From: Planotetraspora silvatica
GTDB taxonomy: Bacteria > Actinomycetota > Actinomycetes > Streptosporangiales > Streptosporangiaceae
Assembly (NCBI RefSeq): GCF_016863315.1
Contig: NZ_BOOQ01000048.1
Location: forward strand, 1-64,000
Length of the DNA: 64,000 nucleotides
Direction: 5' to 3'
Shown: in pieces, positions 35,206-44,429 of the stretch
Layout of the letters: every line of letters begins with the position of its first letter
How positions within the stretch are numbered: position 1 is the stretch's first letter
Notes under the pieces: generated by a model
Databases searched by the model: none
The model's input: the letters and a program-made list of their open reading frames with translations, nothing else
What the model was told of the DNA's origin: nothing
Program-made: the position numbers and the translations under genes

Positions 35206-35260
35206 GGGCTCGAGCGGCTTCAGGACAACGGGGCGAGCCAGATCCGTCGCACGCCCGCGC

Positions 35261-36667
35261 TCAGTCCGCGCGCCTCGCCTTCGGGAGCGCCCCCGTGGGG
35301 CCACGTGGGTCAGCGGCCGGAGAGGGTGCGCATCGGGGGAGGCGCAGGACGAAACGTGCCCCTCGTTCACTGTCCTGGATGGTCAGGGTGCCCTCGTGCG
35401 CTTCGGCGATCTCCCGCGCGATCGCCAGCCCCAGCCCGGTCCCTCCCGCGTCCCTGTCGCGGGAGGCGTCCAGCCGGGTGAAGCGGTCGAAGACCATCTC
35501 CCGGTGTTCGGGGGCGATTCCCGCGCCGTCGTCGACGACCTCCAATATCGCCGTGGAATTCTCGGCCCGGACGTTGACGGTGACCTGCGAGCCGGCGTGG
35601 CGTTCGGCGTTGTCGAGCAGGTTGACCAGCACCCGGGTGATCCGCAGCCGGTCGCAGTTGATGGAGACGTCCTGCCGTAGATTCTTGACGATCTCGATCC
35701 GATAGGTCCGGCGGCCCAGTTCCTCGCCGACCAACCGGCCCAGATCGGTCGGCTTGCGGCTGAAGGGGGCCCGCGCGTCAAGTCGGGCGAGTGTCAGCAG
35801 GTCGGTCACGATCGCTTGAAGCCGTTCCACCCCGACGAGCACCGCCGCGGTCATCTTGGGCCAGTCGGTGTGGTTCGGGTACATGAGCGCCTCCTCCAGT
35901 TGCGCCCGCATGGCGGTGATGGGGCTGCGCAGGTCGTGGGAGGCGTCCGAGGTGAATTGGCGTAGCTGCTGGTAGGCGCCCTCAAGGCGGTCCAGGGTGT
36001 CGTTCACCGTTTCGGCCAGGAACTTGATCTCTTCGTACTTCTTGGGCACAGGCACCCGCCGGTCGAGGTCGGTGGCGGTGATCTCCGCCAGTTCCGCCCG
36101 GATGGCGTTCACCGGGGCCATGGCCTTGGTGAGATCACGGAAGACCCAGGCGCTGATCATCACCGTCACCAGCACCGACACACCGATCGCCAACAGCAGC
36201 GCCGTGGTGGTCCCGTACCAGAGGACCACGGGAACCGCTATGTAGAGAACCCAGAATCCGTCCGGCTGATAGACCTTGTAGGCGACGACGGTCATGCAGC
36301 CGCCCGTCAGCCCTGCCGGAGGGCACAACACCTGTGTGGAGCGCACCTGGCCCTTGTCCGAGTGGAAGGTGGCCATCCGCGGTTTGCCTACGAGTTGCCG
36401 GGTCGCCGCGACGACCCGGCCCTGTGAGTCCACGACCTGGATCGCCTCGACCCTGCCCTGCGTCAACACGGGCGGGAGGGGACCTTCTCGGATGAGGGGC
36501 ACAACGCGGTCCCAGGCCGAGGTGACCCGAGTCTGGGCACCGTCGGCCTCCTTGTTGCCTGCGAACAGAAGGAAGAGCAGGCTGACTCCGATGCACAGCA
36601 GTGCCGCGAAGGCACCGGTCCCCGCCGTCCTTCGCGCCCGGAACGATGGTCGGTACCAGGCCGGCAT
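35261..36667 (-). CDS. HisKA sensor histidine kinase without adjacent regulator
   Basis: 468 residues with classical layout: TM1 (AFAALLCIGVSLLFLLFAGN), an extracytoplasmic sensor of about 115 residues containing a likely disulphide (CPPAGLTGGC), TM2 (LLLAIGVSVLVTVMISAWVF), HAMP, HisKA with SDASHDLRSPITAMRAQLEE (phospho-His near residue 245), and HATPase_c with LVNLLDNAERHAG, VVDDGAGIAP and GGTGLGLAIAREIAE. OmpR-type response regulators normally precede such kinases, but none is present; the neighbours are the GNAT gene and a divergent Ser/Thr kinase. Confidence 0.93.
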   Translation of the reverse strand: MPAWYRPSFRARRTAGTGAFAALLCIGVSLLFLLFAGNKEADGAQTRVTSAWDRVVPLIREGPLPPVLTQGRVEAIQVVDSQGRVVAATRQLVGKPRMATFHSDKGQVRSTQVLCPPAGLTGGCMTVVAYKVYQPDGFWVLYIAVPVVLWYGTTTALLLAIGVSVLVTVMISAWVFRDLTKAMAPVNAIRAELAEITATDLDRRVPVPKKYEEIKFLAETVNDTLDRLEGAYQQLRQFTSDASHDLRSPITAMRAQLEEALMYPNHTDWPKMTAAVLVGVERLQAIVTDLLTLARLDARAPFSRKPTDLGRLVGEELGRRTYRIEIVKNLRQDVSINCDRLRITRVLVNLLDNAERHAGSQVTVNVRAENSTAILEVVDDGAGIAPEHREMVFDRFTRLDASRDRDAGGTGLGLAIAREIAEAHEGTLTIQDSERGARFVLRLPRCAPSPAADPRGPTGALPKARRAD

Positions 36668-36854
36668 CTCACTCCCCCCGAACGTGAACTGCTCGCCCCC
36701 CGCTAGTCAAAGAAACCGCACTATTCGGGCATTACGTCCCACAGCCAGGCAAAGTTTTGAGGCAGGCCGACAAGGGATCACGGTCGGCGCACCCGCATTG
36801 ACGGTCTCTGTGACGCCGCATTTCCCCGCCCAGCGGGCAAATCGAATGCTCACG

Positions 36855-36870
36855 ATGTGATCGTTCACAT
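36855..36870. promoter_or_regulatory. perfect palindrome before the Ser/Thr kinase
   Basis: ATGTGA-TCGT-TCACAT, six-base arms and four-base centre, about 60 bp upstream of the kinase start in the divergent region. It resembles CRP/GntR-type operators but has a shorter spacer than the CRP consensus. Confidence 0.45.
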
Positions 36871-36930
36871 TGAATGCGGTGCCCACTGCGGTAACGTCGC
36901 CTCGGTCTCGCGCGCCCGTGGAGGAGTAAA

Positions 36931-38079
36931 TTGCACGGTTTGCAGCAACTTCGTTCAGGTGATCCCCAGCAAATCGGCCCGTACCGGATCGTCGGCCTGC
37001 TCGGAGAGGGCGGCCAAGGCGTGGTGTACCGGGGCGAGGCCCCGAACGGCGAGCCGGTCGCGATCAAGATGTTGCACGCGCGGTTCAGCGGGGACGCCAA
37101 AGCGCGATCCCGATTCGCCGCGGAACTGGCACATGCCGAACGGGTCGCCGCGTTCTGCACGGCCCGCATGCTGGACGCCGACGCGGACGGCGACAGGCAA
37201 TACATCGTCAGCGAGTTCGTCGACGGCCCCGCGCTGTCCGAAGTGATCGCGGCCGGCAAGGCGCCTCAGGGGCCCGCCCTGGAGAGGCTGGCGATCGCCA
37301 CGGTGACCGCGCTCGCCGCGATCCACGAGGCCGGGATCGTGCACCGCGACTTCAAGCCCAGCAACGTCATCATGGGCGCCGACGGCCCCCGCGTCATCGA
37401 CTTCGGCATCGCCCGCGCCCTGGACGCCAGCGGCACGTTGTCGAGCGCGATCGTCGGCACACCCGCCTACATGGCACCGGAACAGATCAGCGGAATCACC
37501 GTGGGTCCGGCCGCCGACGTCTTCGCCTGGGCGTGCACCATCGTCTACGCCGCCAACGGCGTCACACCGTTCGGGCAGGACTCGATCCCCGCGGTGATGC
37601 ACCGCATCCTGAACGGCGAGCCCGACCTCGGCCCCCTGTCCGGGCCACTACGCGACATCGTCGCCGCGTGCCTCGCCAAGGACCCCGCCCGGCGCCCCAC
37701 CGCACGGGCGATCCTGCTCCGCTTGATCGGTGGCAAGGACATGTCGGCGGACACGCTGCTCATGGAGGGCGCGCAGTTCGCCACCGCCCCGGCTTCGCCG
37801 TACACACTGCCGCTTCCCGGCGACGCCGCTCCGAAGGACGCCATGAGGCCCGCCGGGCCGTCAGAGCCCACCCGGCCGGTCGCGCGCGGGCCCGCATCCT
37901 CACCGGGGAGCGCACCAGCGCGGTCGAGGACAGGCGGCCTCGTGATGGCCACGCTCATCGTCGTGGTCCTCCTCGGCGGCGCGGCACTCGTCGGCACCGG
38001 GACGATCGCCGCGATGCCCGTGCTCGCGTTACTCCTGTTGCTGGTGCTGTTCTGGGTGCTGGTGGTGAGACGGCGCTAG
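36931..38079 (+). CDS. membrane-anchored Ser/Thr protein kinase
   Basis: 382 residues from a TTG at 36931, chosen because GGAGGAG lies four bases upstream. Kinase domain about 15-270: glycine loop IVGLLGEGGQGVVYRG, VAIKML lysine, catalytic loop HRDFKPSNVIM, IDFGIAR and GTPAYMAPEQ activation segment. A Pro/Ala/Ser-rich linker of about 60 residues leads to two adjacent hydrophobic segments at the C-terminus (VMATLIVVVLLGGAALVGTG and LALLLLLVLFWVLVV) ending VRRR, with no extracellular sensor domain. A Hanks-type kinase; it may work with the divergent histidine kinase. Confidence 0.92.
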   Translation: MHGLQQLRSGDPQQIGPYRIVGLLGEGGQGVVYRGEAPNGEPVAIKMLHARFSGDAKARSRFAAELAHAERVAAFCTARMLDADADGDRQYIVSEFVDGPALSEVIAAGKAPQGPALERLAIATVTALAAIHEAGIVHRDFKPSNVIMGADGPRVIDFGIARALDASGTLSSAIVGTPAYMAPEQISGITVGPAADVFAWACTIVYAANGVTPFGQDSIPAVMHRILNGEPDLGPLSGPLRDIVAACLAKDPARRPTARAILLRLIGGKDMSADTLLMEGAQFATAPASPYTLPLPGDAAPKDAMRPAGPSEPTRPVARGPASSPGSAPARSRTGGLVMATLIVVVLLGGAALVGTGTIAAMPVLALLLLLVLFWVLVVRRR

Positions 38080-38133
38080 CGGCTCACCCCTCCTCACTTC
38101 TCGGAGCCACCGCTGTCCGCCGTTGCGCGGGCA

Positions 38134-38532
38134 TTGACGCTGGCCGGGCCACCTGTCAGTCTGGACTTACAGGTGAAATATCGAGACGACAGGAATGGGA
38201 CTCTGACCAGTGAGGAGCTGCTGGCCGTATTGGCTGCCATCGGCCATCCGCAGCGGCTACGGATCATCGCCGGGCTGTCCGAAGGCCGGGTCCATGTCAG
38301 CGAACTGGCCCGGCGGCTCGGCATGTCCCGTCCCCTTCTCTACCTCCATCTGGAGCGTCTGGAGAAGGCCGGACTGGTCGCCGGAGACCTGGAACTGTCA
38401 TCGGACGGCAAGGCGATGAAGTATTTCGAGTTGGTGCCGTTCGACGTCCACCTGACAGTGGACGTGGTCCTGGCCGCACTCCGAGCAGACGAAGAAGAAG
38501 GGCTCAAAGACGTGCAGGAGAATCCGAGATGA
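38134..38532 (+). CDS. ArsR-like winged-helix regulator
   Basis: About 132 residues from a TTG at 38134, or 119 from the GTG at 38173. The wHTH is LLAVLAAIGHPQRLRIIAGL, SEGRVHVSELARRLGMSRPL, LYLHLERLEKAGLVAGDLEL, then KAMKYFELVPFDVHL forming the wing and a C-terminal helix. There are no metal-binding cysteines, so this is an ArsR-type sensor of something else. Its stop overlaps the next start (ATGA), tying it to the small membrane protein. Confidence 0.82.
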   Translation: MTLAGPPVSLDLQVKYRDDRNGTLTSEELLAVLAAIGHPQRLRIIAGLSEGRVHVSELARRLGMSRPLLYLHLERLEKAGLVAGDLELSSDGKAMKYFELVPFDVHLTVDVVLAALRADEEEGLKDVQENPR

Positions 38533-38762
38533 AGAACATCATCGTTCCCGTCGCGGCGCTCTTCGGCGTATTCGCCGTCGTCGTAGTAGGCCTCATCTAC
38601 TACTTCAGGTTTCTCCAGCATCGTGCGGACACGGCCGTGATGGCGAGATACCAGGAGCTCGCCGAGCAGTCGAGCCAGAACCAGGAGCGACTGCACGCTC
38701 AGCTCGCCGAGCTGACGTCACGGCTCGCCGCCGTCGAACAACTCCTGCGAAGCGTCGGATGA
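38529..38762 (+). CDS. small membrane protein with coiled coil
   Basis: 77 residues: an N-terminal transmembrane helix (VPVAALFGVFAVVVVGLIYY) and a heptad-like helix (YQELAEQSSQNQERLHAQLA, ELTSRLAAVEQLLRSVG). It is translationally coupled to the ArsR-like gene by a four-base overlap. Such pairs of HTH regulator and short membrane coiled-coil protein recur in actinomycetes; the role is unknown, possibly signal transfer from the membrane. Confidence 0.78.
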   Translation: MKNIIVPVAALFGVFAVVVVGLIYYFRFLQHRADTAVMARYQELAEQSSQNQERLHAQLAELTSRLAAVEQLLRSVG

Positions 38763-38801
38763 GGCACCTGCGGCCCATGAGCTGAATTCACCCGATGAAG
38801 G

Positions 38802-38835
38802 CCCGGGGTGGCGAGCGGCAACTCGCCACCCCGGG
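38802..38835 (+). terminator. strong hairpin terminator (14-bp perfect stem)
   Basis: CCCGGGGTGGCGAG (38802-38815) pairs perfectly with CTCGCCACCCCGGG (38822-38835) around a six-base loop. No T-run follows, as often in actinomycetes. It ends the ArsR-like/membrane-protein operon. Confidence 0.7.
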
Positions 38836-38853
38836 AAACAGAAGCCGCGCGAC

Positions 38854-38870
38854 CACGCCGTTACGGCGTG
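38854..38870. promoter_or_regulatory. 17-bp perfect palindrome upstream of the MMPL gene
   Basis: CACGCCGT-T-ACGGCGTG, eight-base arms around one base, about 155 bp before the MMPL start. Its symmetry suits a dimeric repressor; it could also fold as a short hairpin. Confidence 0.5.
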
Positions 38871-39023
38871 CCTTGAAGCGCACGTACCTCCGAAGAAAGG
38901 AGAGCAGCTCATGCTGCTCATACGCAAATCCCCTCGTGCGTCCGCTCCAGCGATCTCCCGCTCGACCCAGGTTCCCGGTGTGTCCGCGCTGTCGCGATCG
39001 GACCGACGTGGCAGTGCAGCCTG

Positions 39024-41231
39024 ATGCCGGCGCAACGGAAAAGGCGACCACTCACCGTACGGGTGGCCGGCTGGAGCGCCACCCATCCATGGCGGGCGAT
39101 AGCCGCATGGTTCGTGTTCGTGGTGCTGTGTCTGGGCACGGGCTCGCTGGCCGGAACCCACAGCGCCACCAGCGCGGACTACCGGGTGGGCGAGGCCGGC
39201 CGCGCTGAAGCCATCGCGGCGGAGGGCAACCTGGCGCGCCGGCCGATCGAGCGTGTCCTCATCGAGTCGCGGTCCGGTCCTGTGGACGGCCCGGCGGCGG
39301 ACCGCGCCGTTCGCGATCTGACGAGTCGGATGCGCGCCCTTCCCGAGGTGGATCGGGTGGAAGCCCCGGTCCGCTCCGAGGACGGCACGCTCGTGATGGT
39401 CGCGATCACCATGAAGGGCGAGGAACTGGCCGCCAAACGCCACATCGGCCCGCTGGTCGAGCAGACCGCCGCGGTGCAGGCGGCCAACCCGGGCCTGCTC
39501 ATCACGGAGACCGGCCGGCCTTCGATGAGCCAGGGCCTGGACACGCAACGCGGCGACGACCTCTTCCTCTCCGAAATGATCACGCTACCGGTGACGCTGG
39601 CGGTTCTGCTGCTCGTCTTCGGGTCGGTGCTGGCGGCCGGTGTGCCGTTGTTGCTGGCGCTGTCTTCGATCGCCGCCTCCATGGGGTTGGCGGCGATCGC
39701 TTCACACGTGCTGCCCGACGCCGGGGTGGGCAACAGTGTGATCCTTCTGATCGGCATGGCGGTCGGCGTCGACTATTCGCTCTTCTACCTCAAACGGGAG
39801 AGGGAGGAGCGCGCGCGTGCGGGAGGTCGCGTCAGCCCTTCAGCCGTGGTGGAGCTTGCCGCGGCCACCTCGGGGCGGGCGATCGTGGTGTCAGGTCTGG
39901 CGGTTATCGTCTCGACGGCCTGTCTCTATCTGGCCACCGACGTCATCTTCTCCTCCTTGGCCACCGGCACCATCATCGCCGTCCTGGTGGCCATGGTCAG
40001 CTCGCTGACCGTCCTGCCGGCCATCCTGGCCAAGGTCGGCGACCAGGTCGACCGCCGCCGTGCCCGCCGGGCCGTACATCCGGCTTCCGGGCGGCAGAAC
40101 ACCGGGCGGGTGTGGGCGGCGATGTCACGACCGGCGACGCGACACCCTGTCGCCACACTGCTCGTCGCCACGACGGTGATGCTGGCGCTGGCGCTGCCCG
40201 CCCTGGCCCTGAGGCTGAACGTGCCGGGGACCGACACGTTCTCACGGGAGATCCCAGCCGTGCGGACCTGGGACCGGCTGACCGCGGCCTTCCCGGATCT
40301 GAACGTGACACACCTGGTCGCGGTCCGCGCCGACCCGGCGCACTCCGGCGAGGTCGTCTCCGCGTTGAAGGACCTCGCACGGCGCGTGGAGGCCGATCCA
40401 CGGTTCGCCGGGGACGCGGCCGCTGAGCCGAAGACCTCCTCGGACAGGGGGGTCAGCACGCTCGAACTGGCGGTCCCGTTCCCCGCGGGTTCCGAGCAGG
40501 CGCAACAGTCACTCCAGCGACTGCGGTCCGAATACATCCCGGCCACGGTCGGCACGGTGACCGGTGCCGAGGCGGCCGTGAGCGGGGACGTCGCCAGAGA
40601 CGCCGACTACGTCACGCACCAGAACGAGAAGCTCCCCTGGGTGATCGGGTTCCTGCTGCTGCTGACCTTCCTCATGACGGTCGCGGCGTTCGGCTCGGTG
40701 GTGATCGGCCTCCTCGGAGTGATTTTGAATCTGCTGTCGGCAGGAGCCGCCTTCGGGCTGCTGGTCGTGGTCTTCCAGTACTCCTGGGCCGAGGGCCTGC
40801 TCGACTTCACCTCCACCGGATTCATCGGGTCCCGGGTGCCGTTGTTCCTGTTCGTCATCCTGTTCGGGTTGTCGATGGACTACCAGGTGTTCGTGATCAG
40901 CCGGATCAGGGAGTCCGCCCTGCGGGGCGTGCCGACCCGTGAGGCGGTGATCGAGGGCACCAGCGGCTCCGCCGGGGTGATCACCAGTGCCGCGGTCGTC
41001 ATGGTGTCGGTGTTCGCCGCCTTCGTCTTCCTGTCGCTGGTCGAGATGAAACAGATGGGCTTCGGCCTCGCCGTCGCGGTGTTGCTCGACGCCTTCGTCG
41101 TACGGACGATGATCCTGCCGTCGATCATGACGCTGCTCGGCGAGGCGAGCTGGTGGCCGTCACGGGCGATGCGGCGCAGCCGAGCCGTACCCGCCCTGGC
41201 GGACGTCCAGCCGGTCGGCGCAGCGGATTGA
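39024..41231 (+). CDS. MMPL-family (RND) lipid exporter
   Basis: 735 residues with about eleven to twelve membrane helices in two repeats. TM1 (WRAIAAWFVFVVLCLGTGSL), a first extracytoplasmic loop of about 150 residues, then GMAVGVDYSLFYLKREREE; a second loop of about 190 residues, then ILFGLSMDYQVFVISRIRES. The G-x-x-x-D-Y motifs carry the proton-relay residues of MmpL-type RND pumps. MMPL proteins in actinomycetes export lipids or siderophores. ATG at 39024; upstream is a palindromic operator candidate. No MmpS partner adjoins it. Confidence 0.93.
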   Translation: MPAQRKRRPLTVRVAGWSATHPWRAIAAWFVFVVLCLGTGSLAGTHSATSADYRVGEAGRAEAIAAEGNLARRPIERVLIESRSGPVDGPAADRAVRDLTSRMRALPEVDRVEAPVRSEDGTLVMVAITMKGEELAAKRHIGPLVEQTAAVQAANPGLLITETGRPSMSQGLDTQRGDDLFLSEMITLPVTLAVLLLVFGSVLAAGVPLLLALSSIAASMGLAAIASHVLPDAGVGNSVILLIGMAVGVDYSLFYLKREREERARAGGRVSPSAVVELAAATSGRAIVVSGLAVIVSTACLYLATDVIFSSLATGTIIAVLVAMVSSLTVLPAILAKVGDQVDRRRARRAVHPASGRQNTGRVWAAMSRPATRHPVATLLVATTVMLALALPALALRLNVPGTDTFSREIPAVRTWDRLTAAFPDLNVTHLVAVRADPAHSGEVVSALKDLARRVEADPRFAGDAAAEPKTSSDRGVSTLELAVPFPAGSEQAQQSLQRLRSEYIPATVGTVTGAEAAVSGDVARDADYVTHQNEKLPWVIGFLLLLTFLMTVAAFGSVVIGLLGVILNLLSAGAAFGLLVVVFQYSWAEGLLDFTSTGFIGSRVPLFLFVILFGLSMDYQVFVISRIRESALRGVPTREAVIEGTSGSAGVITSAAVVMVSVFAAFVFLSLVEMKQMGFGLAVAVLLDAFVVRTMILPSIMTLLGEASWWPSRAMRRSRAVPALADVQPVGAAD

Positions 41232-41251
41232 TGCTTCCTCCGGATGCCTGG

Positions 41252-41893
41252 TCACTGATGCGTTCCCTGCTCCGTGACCAGGCGTTCGACGACCTTCTCC
41301 AGCGGGGCCCTGAGTCGGGTGACCAGCTCGTGCCAGCGACCGTCGGCCATGCTCGCCGTCGCGGCAAGATAGGCGTCGGCCAGCTTCGGCTCATCCACCG
41401 CCTGCAGCCACTCGGCCTGGCGTGCCATGGCGTAGAACGTGCTCCAGATCGGGCCGATGGGCGACGGGGAGTGCTCGATGAGGCCCGCGTAGCCCTCGGC
41501 GACGTCCTGCCATGCGAGCAGTGCCTCCGCCGCGCCGGAAGCCTCCGCCGGACGCACCGGATACTTCGCGTCCGGCGCCAGCGCCTCGAACAGTCCCAGG
41601 GCCCGGGTCGCGTCCTTGATCAGAGGAGTCGCCCTGGCCGTGTTCCACATGCCCGGCGTCCGCACCCACAAGGCCTGGGTCTCGGCACGATTGCGGAGGT
41701 GGTCCGCGAGAACCTCGATGACGTCGCGGTCGCCCTTGTCACTCCGGTGAAGTCTGCCCGCCGCGCGTATCGCCCTGTCGCCGGCGTCCACCGCGATCTT
41801 GTAATGACCGTCGAGAAGGAACCGGGCGGCTTGCTCGCCGTAGTGGTTGCTCTCACGGGCGAGCGCCGTCCAACGCTTTTCGCGAAGACGCAC
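41252..41893 (-). CDS. helical protein of unknown function
   Basis: 213 residues, predicted almost all helix, without signal or membrane segment. Features include REKRWTALARESNHYGEQAA, RFLLDGHYKIAVDAGDRAIR, WNTARATPLIKDATRALGLF and PIGPIWSTFYAMARQAEWLQ. The conserved-looking Trp/Arg positions in TPR-like helices suggest a repeat scaffold. I do not recognise a family. It is transcribed toward the MMPL gene (20-bp gap between stops) and away from the HTH regulator at 42031. Confidence 0.7.
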   Translation of the reverse strand: MRLREKRWTALARESNHYGEQAARFLLDGHYKIAVDAGDRAIRAAGRLHRSDKGDRDVIEVLADHLRNRAETQALWVRTPGMWNTARATPLIKDATRALGLFEALAPDAKYPVRPAEASGAAEALLAWQDVAEGYAGLIEHSPSPIGPIWSTFYAMARQAEWLQAVDEPKLADAYLAATASMADGRWHELVTRLRAPLEKVVERLVTEQGTHQ

Positions 41894-42030
41894 GGGGGCT
41901 CTCCTCCGTCACCGATCGAGAGTGACACAGGCACGTGTTGGTCGAATCAAATTAAACACGGATAAGTCACGAATCACGCCTGGCTTCCTTGGGGTCTATC
42001 CCGGAAAACGAGGGAAGTACGCTGGTCAGC

Positions 42031-42864
42031 GTGCCGGCCGTAGCCACGAACAAGCTCGGGGAGTTCCTCCGGGCCCATCGCGCACGCCTTGAGCCCGCGG
42101 ATGTCGGCCTGCCCGGGGGCGGCGACCGCAGAGTCGCCGGACTTCGTCGCGAAGAGGTGGCCGTGCTCGCCGGAGTGAGCATCGACTACTACGCCCGGCT
42201 GGAACAGGGACGAGAGCGCAACCCGTCCGCGCAGGTCCTGGACGCGATCGGCCGGGCGCTCAGACTCGACGCCGACGCCCGCGGCCACGTCTTCCGGCTC
42301 GCCGGGTTGAACCCGAGCCTGGCACCGGGCACCTCACGAGACCTGGTCCACCCGGCCCTGCTGCAACTGCTGGACTCCTTTCCCTCCGCGGCCGCGTACG
42401 TGCTGAGCCCGGCGTTCGACGTGCTCGCCGCCAACTCCGTCGCCGCCGCCCTGCTGTCCCCCTTCTCCGGTATGACCAACATGGTCAGGGTGTTGTTCCA
42501 GCATCCCCAGGCGCGAACCGTGTTCGCCGAATGGCCGGCCCTCGTGGAGAACGTCGTCCATGCCCTGCGCCTCAATGCGGGCCAGTATCCGGATGACCCG
42601 GAGATCCGGGCGCTCGTCGACGAGTTCCTGCGGAGTTCGCCCGAGTTCAGGACCCTGTGGCTCGACCAGACCGTCAGCGGACTCACCCGCATGTTCAAGG
42701 TCTTCGTCCACCCCGAGGTGGGCCGGGTCGAATTGACGTACCAGACCTTCGACGTCCGCGACGCTCCCGGCCAGCAGTTACTCGTCGGCACGCCGGAGCC
42801 CGGAAGCCGCAACGCCCTCGCCCGCCTGAGTTCCCCGCACGCGAGCGACGTGAGCCGGACCTGA
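42031..42864 (+). CDS. XRE-family regulator with MmyB-like ligand domain
   Basis: 277 residues from a GTG at 42031 (a TTG at 41989 would add 14 residues). N-terminal HTH: LGEFLRAHRARLEPADVGLP, RRVAGLRREEVAVLAGVSID, YYARLEQGRERNPSAQVLDA; the C-terminal MmyB-like PAS domain starts at about 105 (LQLLDSFPSAAAYVLSPAFD, VLAANSVAAALLSPFSGMTN) and carries VELTYQTFDV near the end. These regulators typically repress an adjacent SDR gene, and here an SDR follows on the same strand. Confidence 0.9.
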   Translation: MPAVATNKLGEFLRAHRARLEPADVGLPGGGDRRVAGLRREEVAVLAGVSIDYYARLEQGRERNPSAQVLDAIGRALRLDADARGHVFRLAGLNPSLAPGTSRDLVHPALLQLLDSFPSAAAYVLSPAFDVLAANSVAAALLSPFSGMTNMVRVLFQHPQARTVFAEWPALVENVVHALRLNAGQYPDDPEIRALVDEFLRSSPEFRTLWLDQTVSGLTRMFKVFVHPEVGRVELTYQTFDVRDAPGQQLLVGTPEPGSRNALARLSSPHASDVSRT

Positions 42865-43040
42865 TCCGCAGGCTCAGACCTCGTGGATGTCGCCTCCGTG
42901 CGCGGCAGCCTGTGAGCGAGGCCGCGGCTACCTGGGAGTGCCGCCCCCAGGAAGACACGGCCTTCTCCCGGCGCGACCGCGGCCGCACGCTGGATCCCGC
43001 GGCACCTCTGCCGCGAGTTCGGCGTCTTCCAGGAGTTCTC

Positions 43041-43784
43041 ATGCACAGCCCGTCGGCCACCGACAGCAAGATCGTTCTCATCACCGGAGCCAGCAGCGGC
43101 ATCGGTGAGGCGACCGCCCGCCGCCTGGCCGCGGACGGCCACCACGTCGTCCTCGGGGCGCGGCGCGTGGACCGGCTCGCGGCGCTCGTCGGCGAGATCC
43201 ACGCAGCGGGTGGCCGAGCCGACCACCGGGAACTCGACGTGACAAGCCTCGACAGCGTGCGCGCCTTCGTGGAGGCCGCCCATGATCGACTCGGTCGCGT
43301 CGACGTGCTCGTCAACAACGCGGGCGTGATGCCACTGTCGAGGGTCGACGCCCTGCGCGTCGACGAGTGGAACCAGATGATCGATGTGAACCTGCGCGGC
43401 ACCCTGCACGGCATCGCGGCCGTCCTGCCGCACATGCGTTCACGAGGCGCCGGCCACATCGTGAACGTCGCCTCGACCTCGGGCCACCGGGTCGACCCCA
43501 CAGCGGCCGTCTACTGCGCCACCAAGTACGCGGTCCTGGCGCTTTCCGAGGGATTGCGCCAGGAGAGCCGGGACATCCGGGTGACCGTCGTGAGCCCGGG
43601 CTTCACCCACTCGGAGCTCACCGACCGCGGCGGCGACCCGGAAGCACAGGCCGCCGCGCGGGCCGCGTCGCTGCAACTCGCCATCCCGGCCTCCGCCGTC
43701 GCGGGCGCCATCGGCTACGCGATCGCCCAGCCCGGCGACGTCGACGTCAACGAACTCATCGTCCGCCCCACCGCCCAGGGCTGA
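43041..43784 (+). CDS. short-chain dehydrogenase/reductase
   Basis: 247 residues: VLITGASSGIGEATARRLAA (cofactor site near residue 12), LVNNAGVMPLSRVD near 85, HIVNVASTSGHRVDPTAAVY with the catalytic Ser, then YCATKYAV Tyr-Lys pair near 157 and VTVVSPGFTHSELTDRGG. AGGAG sits five bases before the ATG at 43041. It is preceded by the MmyB-like regulator, a very common regulator/SDR pairing. Its 3' end overlaps the convergent acetyltransferase gene by 29 bp. Confidence 0.92.
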   Translation: MHSPSATDSKIVLITGASSGIGEATARRLAADGHHVVLGARRVDRLAALVGEIHAAGGRADHRELDVTSLDSVRAFVEAAHDRLGRVDVLVNNAGVMPLSRVDALRVDEWNQMIDVNLRGTLHGIAAVLPHMRSRGAGHIVNVASTSGHRVDPTAAVYCATKYAVLALSEGLRQESRDIRVTVVSPGFTHSELTDRGGDPEAQAAARAASLQLAIPASAVAGAIGYAIAQPGDVDVNELIVRPTAQG

Positions 43785-44385
43785 TCGCGGACTGGCGAAG
43801 CCGTGCCCGGAGGGCGTCCCGGGCGGCGGGCCACTCGCTGTCGATCATCGAGTAGACGACGGTGTTCCGCTGCGAGGCGTCCGGCATGGTCTTGTGATTG
43901 CGGAGGACACCTTCACGTTGGGCGCCGAGCCGCTCGATGGCCCGCTGCGACCGCAGATTGTTGTGGTGGGTCATCCAGCCCACCCGCAGGACGCCAAGGG
44001 TGTCGAAGGCACGCTCGAGCAACATCAGCTTGGCCTCGGTGTTGAGGCCCGTCCGGTGCCAGCGACCGCCGATCCACGTGGAGCCGATGTGGAGCGCCCG
44101 GTCTTTGGGGGTGAGGTCGTGGTAGGTGGTGACTCCCGCCGGTTCCCCGGTTCGGATGTCGATCCGTGCCCACGGCGTCAGCGTTCCGGCCTCGTGCATC
44201 GTGAGCAGTCGCGTCACGTACGCGCGCATCGCCGCGAGGTCGGTCGGCTGCCCGTTGTTGAGCCAGGTCCACACCTCGGGGTCCTTGCCGGCCTCCAGCA
44301 GTCCCTCGGCATGCTGGAGCGTCAACGGCTCCAGCCGTACGTAACGGCCGGTCAGGACAGGTCGGTCGAAGTATGCGCTACTCAT
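43756..44385 (-). CDS. GNAT-family acetyltransferase (RimJ/RimL type)
   Basis: 209 residues: VLTGRYVRLEPLTLQHAEGL, WTWLNNGQPTDLAAMRAYVT, VTTYHDLTPKDRALHIGSTW, then LNTEAKLMLLERAFDTLGVL and NLRSQRAIERLGAQREGVLR, the Acetyltransf_3 acetyl-CoA region followed by the conserved N-x-x-S-x-x-x-x-x-x-LGA-x-x-EG. N-terminal alpha-amino or small-molecule acetylation is typical. The last 29 bp overlap the convergent SDR. Confidence 0.9.
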   Translation of the reverse strand: MSSAYFDRPVLTGRYVRLEPLTLQHAEGLLEAGKDPEVWTWLNNGQPTDLAAMRAYVTRLLTMHEAGTLTPWARIDIRTGEPAGVTTYHDLTPKDRALHIGSTWIGGRWHRTGLNTEAKLMLLERAFDTLGVLRVGWMTHHNNLRSQRAIERLGAQREGVLRNHKTMPDASQRNTVVYSMIDSEWPAARDALRARLRQSAISPGRWGGR

Positions 44386-44429
44386 GTCCGAGAGGGTAGG
44401 CCGGGACAGAACCGGGCGGAATCACTTTT

